From the NCBI RefSeq assembly GCF_021018805.1, contig NC_086254.1:25605300-25669299 (forward strand): a DNA stretch of 64,000 nt, in the 5' to 3' direction. Positions 57,493 through 64,000 of this stretch are shown piece after piece. Within the stretch, counting starts at the first letter, position 1; every line of letters starts with the position of its first letter. This DNA is from Prinia subflava (taxonomy: Eukaryota; Chordata; Aves; Passeriformes; Cisticolidae). A model generated the notes under the pieces. The model was given only the letters and a program-made list of their open reading frames with translations. It was not told the DNA's origin and did no database searches. Made by a program: the position numbers and the translations under genes.

Positions 57493-60400
57493 ACACTTAA
57501 AATCTGATAAATCATAAAAGGATTATTTGCAAAAGTTAGAATTAAAGGCTCTTTCATCTTTCAACATGTAATGTTATCATAGTTAGGTGTCCTCAGAGTC
57601 ACTCTTGTTCTGGGGTATTATTTGAGGACACTTTTACTTTTGTAACAACAAATTAGTTCCAGTTCTTGCTCTATTCAATGTAAAACCATATATGTACAAA
57701 TCTGCTATAATGCTGTCAGAGTTCCATAGCATTCATTCTAATTCCCAGTACTAAAAGTTCAGTTTTGTGTTGTTAATAGCAATAAAAACAATAAATGATC
57801 AAAAGCAAAGGAAACAATGTAGAAAGGAGCCATGGAAGAATTTATCTTCAACAGAGAGGGAGGAGAAGAGATGTGAGTGCAGCCCCCGTGCAAAGGGCTT
57901 TGAGAGGGAGGAGAGCCCAGTTTTGTTCCCTGTGTTCCCAAAGGAATTACAAGGATCTGAGGGGAAGTGCCACGGTTCAGTGTCTCCAGCACCACCTGCA
58001 CATCCCCTCCTTGGCTGTGCCTTGTGACAGCCACAGCAGGTGAGAGTCTGAGAGGGCACCAGGGCGGGAAGGGGCCGTGTCCTCCTCCCTTGCTGGGTGA
58101 CTCTTCCCATCCCCAGAGCAGAGCTCATCCCATTCCCTGTCCTTTACAATAAATGTCCCCTTGTTGCTGTGCCTGCTTTTGGGGACACCACTCTGCTGAT
58201 TCTGATTCTCCCTACATCCAAAATTCCTGCAATGCCAGGAAGCCACGTTCATCCACAGCTCCTCCTTTATGTCATTCCCACATTGATCCCCCACTGGCAC
58301 CATCCAATATCATTCACACGCACTCAGATGCTGTTTTTAGGAGCTGGCTGTCAGAACAGCCAGACAAAAATACCACTCCTGTGACAGATTGGTGAGGACA
58401 ACCGTGACAATTCAATTTAAGACAACAAAATCGTGTCTTGACAAAAGTAGAATGCAGGATGACTTGAGACTGAGTAATGTAACTAAAAGTTATCATTAGA
58501 AAGGGAACAAATTCTATCCATACGAACATTAAATCGTTCAATCCACAGCTTGAAATCTATTGGAAGAGTAATCAAGGAAAATTGCAAACAGATGACTCTG
58601 GAAACAATGTTTGTTTTCACTGCTAGAGTTTTACAATGCATAATATATAACCTGATCTGGAGAGCTTTATGCTATAAAGACATGTCAGGATTGAGAGATT
58701 TAAAATGCTAAGCAAGTCAAACACAGCATATTGCCCCTCTGTTTACCTTGCAGTAGTATCTTCCAAACTTTGCTTAAAAGTATATTTTAAAGAGTAGTTT
58801 GACTTCCAAGGTTTTCAGCAGTGCATTAGAGAACAGATGTGCCTTGATGTGCACTTCAAAGCTATCTCTGCAGAGGATTCATGCAGACGTGGTAGCATAG
58901 CTGAGCTTCAAGAGAGGTTTGGGATGAGGTTCAAGCCTTGGCTCCTGTTTTGCCATAGGAAAGAGCTCTCTGAAGCCTTGAGCTCTTACTACTAGCCTAG
59001 AGTGGCCCCAATGTCCACATCAAACACTCACCCCTTATCTAAGTCTTCTGGATTAATTCCCTCCTTTTATTTCAGTATTTTATAACAGACCAGGTGCCGG
59101 TCATTTCCTGAACATTCCTGAACAGCACTTTCAGAAATTAGGTGGATGTGTAGGACTAAAAGCTCCTTGTAACCTCTGTGTTACTTATGGATCTCATCAT
59201 CTTCCCCATGTGCTGTCCTTGGCCATTGGTAAGTGGATACCTTGGCTCACACTTCCTGCAGATGTCTCCAGCAGCATAAATGGAACTGACTGAAGTTCGA
59301 GCCCTTTAACAATAAAGATTAGAAGTCTTTGACATTCAGACTTCATTTCCCCCATAAATATTTTTAAAAAATCCTATATGGACAAGATAATGTAGATACT
59401 GAAGGGCCAGAATGTTAAACAATGAAATAATCTTGGAGAAGGTGAGTTTCCCTTTTACCTGTTACAGTGGATATTTCATTAGACCACAAGTCACATTTCT
59501 TAATTAATCATTTCTGCTAAAGCTGTTTCTCAGAGTGTGAACCAGCTCTCCCTTAGGTTACCGAGTATTTATTAATGTGTTTTATTAATGGTGCTTTTGC
59601 CACAACTCTCCAGGAAATCTTTGCTCTACTGCAACAAACTGCAATAATTGTAAATTTTTTTAATTGTTCATTTTGATTTAGTTTTCTTCTTTTTACAATT
59701 ACTACTCTCACCCCCACCACAAAAAATTGACTGAATTTGGAAATGTTTTAGTGTCTCACTGCTTCCCTTTGGTGTTCCCTGGCAATCTGTATTGCTCTAG
59801 AGAAGAGCTGCCTTCACTTACCACTGCAGGCCCTCAGTTATGCAAATATTTCCAATGCAGATGTGAAGAGGGTGGGAGCGTTTTGTCATTGAAAATAAAT
59901 GTGCAAACTATTGTAACAATATAAAATATAAATTGAATGGCTAGTGCATGAGGTGAGCTACAAAACCACAGAAAAGCAGATGTAAAAATCAAAGCCCAGA
60001 GGCTCCATTAGAAGATTCCTGGAACTATGCATATATTTATTCAATTCTGATATCATTAAGATGCAGCTCCCAAAGAGATGGTCTTTAAATCTGTAGTTTG
60101 TTTCCCCATATCTATCACAGGAGTCCATTAATTTCACAATGAAGCCAGTTTGCAGCTCCTTCTGGTGTCAATTTGGATAGTCATGGGTCAGCTAAAGGTC
60201 ACATTTTCAGTGGTTTTAAGATACTACAACTGAGAACCACATTGAACCTAAGCATTTGAATTCTTAAATGTAAAAATTTTCTTTATACAAATCTGCTCAT
60301 GAATGAATGCATTCAAAACACCTGTACCAGGTCCCAAGGGTTGTCTTTGATTAACATTCTTCCTTTAGGCAAAGTTCCAAAGAGATTGGATGCTCTGTAT

Positions 60401-63400
60401 TTGCAGGAGCACAGAAGAAAAATGAAAACTGGAGGAGAGGAAATCCTGCACCAGAGTTCAATAACCCCCGAATCATAGCTCTGATTCTGCTATCTCGTTA
60501 TGGGATCTCAGGCAAATTACTGAGGCTCTTATTGCAAACACTGACACAAGGGCAAGACCCAAGGCTGTGTTTGTGTTAAGATCCCTACAGAGCCAGTCCT
60601 AAGCCGTGCTTCTCTCTAAGTAACATTTTTACTTCTAAATGCTTCTGGTCATCTTCGAGAACACGTGAAGGATCAGTGTCTTTTGGTGGAACTGTCACTG
60701 CATCTCTGACTGCTTTAAAAGAATTGGTTAGCTACTGCCTACCAGCAACAAAGAGTCCATAAAATGCTGTCATAAAGTACACAGAGGGGCATGGAGCAGC
60801 AAATGGAGTGTTTGGTTCTGGTGGTGATTCAGAGCAGAACTAAGCATAGCAAAGGTCTGAGTTGGTTGTGGCTGCCTGTGCATTCAGGCACACGTTGGCT
60901 TCTTGAAACAACCCAGTATTGCTTTGGCTGGTTGGTTCCAGTCCCCTGCGTGCCTTTGAGCAGAAGGGTCAGAAACATTTTTAAAACAGCACTGACATGC
61001 TATGACAATCCAAACTGAGGAACTGTAGCATTAGGGGAAAACCTGAAGAAAACTAAGTAAGGGGCATGAAAAACTCACTGGCAATGCACCTTCCCTGCAA
61101 GAACCCCCCAAATCAAACAAATCTCCATGGTGTTCACCGAGCCCAGGTGCTCAGAAATGTCTCAATATTGCTACTGCTGCTGGGACCAGTCATGCTCAAC
61201 TGGACATCCCACTCGTTCCTGTGCATTCTCTGAGGTGCCCCTTGGTGCAGGATCCTGCATACCCCTTAGGGGCAGCCAGGATGTGGCACTGGCTGTCCCA
61301 CTCTGCCTGCCAGGGAAGAGGACAGAGTGAGCACCAGGCCCTGTGTCAGGACATGAACTTCCAGTACTGTGCTACCCAAGCCAAGGATTCCTGTCAAGGG
61401 CGTTTTACTGCAGCAGTATTTATTTCATTGATGTTGCAAATATGTTCTCCCAAATATCACAGAGCAAATGGAGTACACATGTTTTACTGGTTGCATGCAG
61501 TGCCTTCAAAACAGTTCTCAAAGCCTTTATTTCCACATATACAGCACTATGATTTATTTTATTTTAAAAGGCAGTGTCGGTTGCCAGACTCCTTCTACTG
61601 TCCCTGTCTCACTGTGTGAAAAAACACCATTTTCAAAACAAACACTGCCTATTGGATGAAACTTGAGTTCCAAACTCCTCTTTCCTAATTTGCAAGAAAT
61701 GCGGGTAAAGAAAGAATATGGCACAGCTACAGTGTCAGAAGTGATTGGCCTCCAGCATCTGTCACCTCTGCTGCAGCAAGAGGAGCTTCAGTACAAGCTT
61801 TCAGCAACTCCTTGTTTTTCCTTTTTTTTGCACAACTGCCAGCATTCTTGATAAGTGTGTCTTTCCTCAACTGGCCTGAATAAGGTATGACTTTGTTTTT
61901 TAAGCAGTAATTTTATAACAGGGTTGTTTAACAGTTTGAATTGGAACATCAGCCATCCAGAACGTTCCTAAGTAGTCACCTCCTGTTCTTCAAGTGTTCC
62001 TCTATTTGTAAACAGTGAGTAGTTTACACACCAGTTTTTGTGCTTCATCTGTTTCCCCTACTGCAGATTCCATTGTCTGCAGATCTCACTTCTGGAAAAC
62101 AGTCTTGATGTTTATCAACTCTGATTTTCTTAAAAGCCACAGGAACATTTCATGTTGTACAAAATACTACAGCATTGATTTCTGGAAAAATTCTAGAAAA
62201 TTTCCATTTTTCTGTAAAACTTGTGCATGTCAGCTCAATCCCTCATGATTAGTTACCTTAACAAGTAATAGGATCACTTGATATATTTTTAGTACTTGAA
62301 ATGTGCTTTTAAATAATCAGCTGGTTTAGACTTAGACCCATTAGAAATTCATTATTCCTATTAGTTATTCACATTTTCTGTTACCAGAATCATATTAATG
62401 TTATTGGAATAGAGTTATTGTTCCAGTTTCTCAAATACAAGACATTCTTGAAAATACACAGACAAACCCAGTTCTGCTGTCCATTGCTGTATTGTGCCTC
62501 TTCTGCACAGAGAGACCTTGCTCAAAATCCAGCCCTAACATGAATAAAAACTGCCTTTTAGATAATTAAGGAGAGGAAATCCTATGCGACATCACTCAAA
62601 ATTTATATATTACAGCAATAGGAACACTAAGCCATTATTTTTTAAAAAGATTTAAAGAAGTCTGATGTGTATTTGTATTCTTTTAAATGAACCTTTTATT
62701 CAAAGAATGTTTCTTCTGTTAATTCCTCACATAATTACACAATTCTTTCCTTTCCCCCCCTTAAAAAATCCTGGTTCTTCAGAGGATTTTGGTGGAAGCA
62801 GGGAGGCTTCCTTGAGTCATTACAAACACTGGTGGATGGGTCATTTTAGACAAACCTCTAAAGGAACTTTCTGTTGCCTGATGGTCTGCTTGTACTGAAC
62901 CAGGCAATCCAGGATATCTAAGATTATTAACTCAGCCAGACATCTGCCAAAAGTGGTCATAAGCAGAAGAAAGTTTGAAAAGTTCAAACACTCACATGCC
63001 TAAAAGGTAGAAGTTTGCTTTCTACAGGAAGCCAAAAATGCCTGGAATTTCAGAAATGTGCCAAACTAAAATAAAAATGTAACACGTTACCTAATGTAAC
63101 AGCTTTTTGTGCAGGCCTCCCTTCCTAAAAATAGTAAATCCACCTCAAAAGTATGATAAAATAAATTCATTTCTGTTACAATTTTATAGAAAATGGCAGC
63201 TCAGTTAATGTACAGGAAGAAGTTTATGGTTGAGATTCACTGCCAAAAGTATCCAAGTTGGGTTTTTTTTTTTCCTGTAGTTCTCTTGAAGCAGCCAGAG
63301 ATTTCCCATTTCCAATTGTCATTGCCCACAAATACAAAATGCCACTGTCACTGTTTGACCATCTATGTCATGGCATTTTCACATTCTACCTTCCCACAGG

Positions 63401-64000
63401 TAAAGCATCCACACTCTGGCATTTTCACTCTTGGAAAACAGGCAAGTTCCCACCCCTCAGGGCAAAATGAAGTCCCGTGGGAGATTTGACTCCTCATTGA
63501 CAATAAAATTCCCTCTATGTGGCAGCAGCAGCAGAAATATTGCAGGGAGTTTTGCTAGCCCAAACTGTTTCATCTGAAAGAACAATTCATGTGAACAGAA
63601 TTTCATTTCTGTGCTCCTTTGTCTCTTTCCCCTGACACCGGCACTACAGGCAAGTGGCAGTCCTGGGTTTGATTATGGAGATTTATTTATCGTCCTTGTG
63701 GAGAAGTCCTCATATGGGAACGATTTGTGATTCATGAATGACCGGATCTGGACCTAACAGATTTAGAGGTTGGTCCAAGAATATCTGCACAACTATCCAA
63801 ATGCTTGTGTAAGTTACTTTCACACCCTGTTACATACCATTTCACACATTCTGCTACAGGTTTTGCATTCAAAACCTCTCTCCAAAATCACTGAAGACAA
63901 TGTAAAATCAGTTAGATTTAAACTATTATACCTGATAGGCAGGTCATGGTCTGTAGCTGTCTCATAATAAAAGATTTTCAGTAATCTGAAGTCTTGATTT

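Larger units (their letters stand above)
54123..64000. other. Downstream of the last recognised EDN3 exon
   Basis: Almost 10 kb without a recognised coding exon. It probably includes EDN3 intron 4 and a terminal 3' UTR exon. AATAAA signals occur at 54292-54297 (usable only if exon 4 is not spliced at 54123), near 55308, 55406 and 56222, and near 57790; none can be assigned with confidence. Hairpins lie at 56615-56673 and 56697-56715 and a direct repeat near 57441-57492. Remaining open frames are short and show no domains. Confidence 0.5.

Noticed and set aside
57759..58303. Overlapping open frames on both strands near 58 kb
   Set aside because: No domain; a downstream AATAAA (about 58149) might mark a non-coding transcript, but evidence is too thin.
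1..64000. tRNA, rRNA, CRISPR arrays, bacterial operons or insertion sequences
   Set aside because: None were seen; the window is vertebrate genomic DNA and ribosome binding sites or operons do not apply.

Overview
The window is vertebrate nuclear DNA, almost certainly from a bird. It has long AT-rich non-coding stretches, multi-exon genes with GT-AG introns, a CpG island, and a CR1 retrotransposon tail (about 26213-26640) of the kind typical of avian and reptilian genomes. Nothing prokaryotic or viral is intact here. Two genes are supported, both on the + strand: ZNF831 (coding exons 12145-20224) and EDN3, endothelin-3 (coding exons 41695-54090). They are adjacent in the same orientation, as on human 20q13.3, which matches the conserved ZNF831-EDN3 block.

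Layout. 1-12130 is non-coding upstream DNA of ZNF831. 12145-20224 holds five ZNF831 coding exons that splice in consistent phase into a predicted 1827-residue nuclear protein with one pair of C2H2 zinc fingers; a possible alternative last exon lies in the second intron. 20225 to about 21110 is the 3' UTR with an AATAAA signal. About 21.1-41.2 kb is intergenic DNA holding an AT palindrome, a decayed coding-like relic of unknown origin, the CR1 tail, a GC-rich patch, stem-loop clusters and one speculative minus-strand exon. About 41.2-42.56 kb is a CpG-rich promoter region with EDN3 coding exons 1 and 2. An 11-kb intron follows, then exon 3 (53359-53523) and exon 4 (54021-54122). 54.1-64 kb has no recognised coding exon; EDN3 3' UTR sequence may extend into it.

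The EDN3 exons together encode a predicted 167-residue prepropeptide: signal peptide, propeptide, RARR processing site, the 21-residue mature peptide, and an endothelin-like Cys motif. EDN3 is a secreted ligand of endothelin B receptors acting on melanoblasts and enteric neural crest. ZNF831 is a poorly characterised zinc-finger protein; no functional link between the two beyond shared location is visible.

I found no clearly undescribed system. The items most worth checking are the Tyr at position 4 of the endothelin-3 peptide, the early stop in EDN3 exon 4, an in-phase alternative terminal exon in ZNF831, a coding-like relic near 25.5 kb, a possible minus-strand coding exon at 36.6 kb, and several perfect hairpins.
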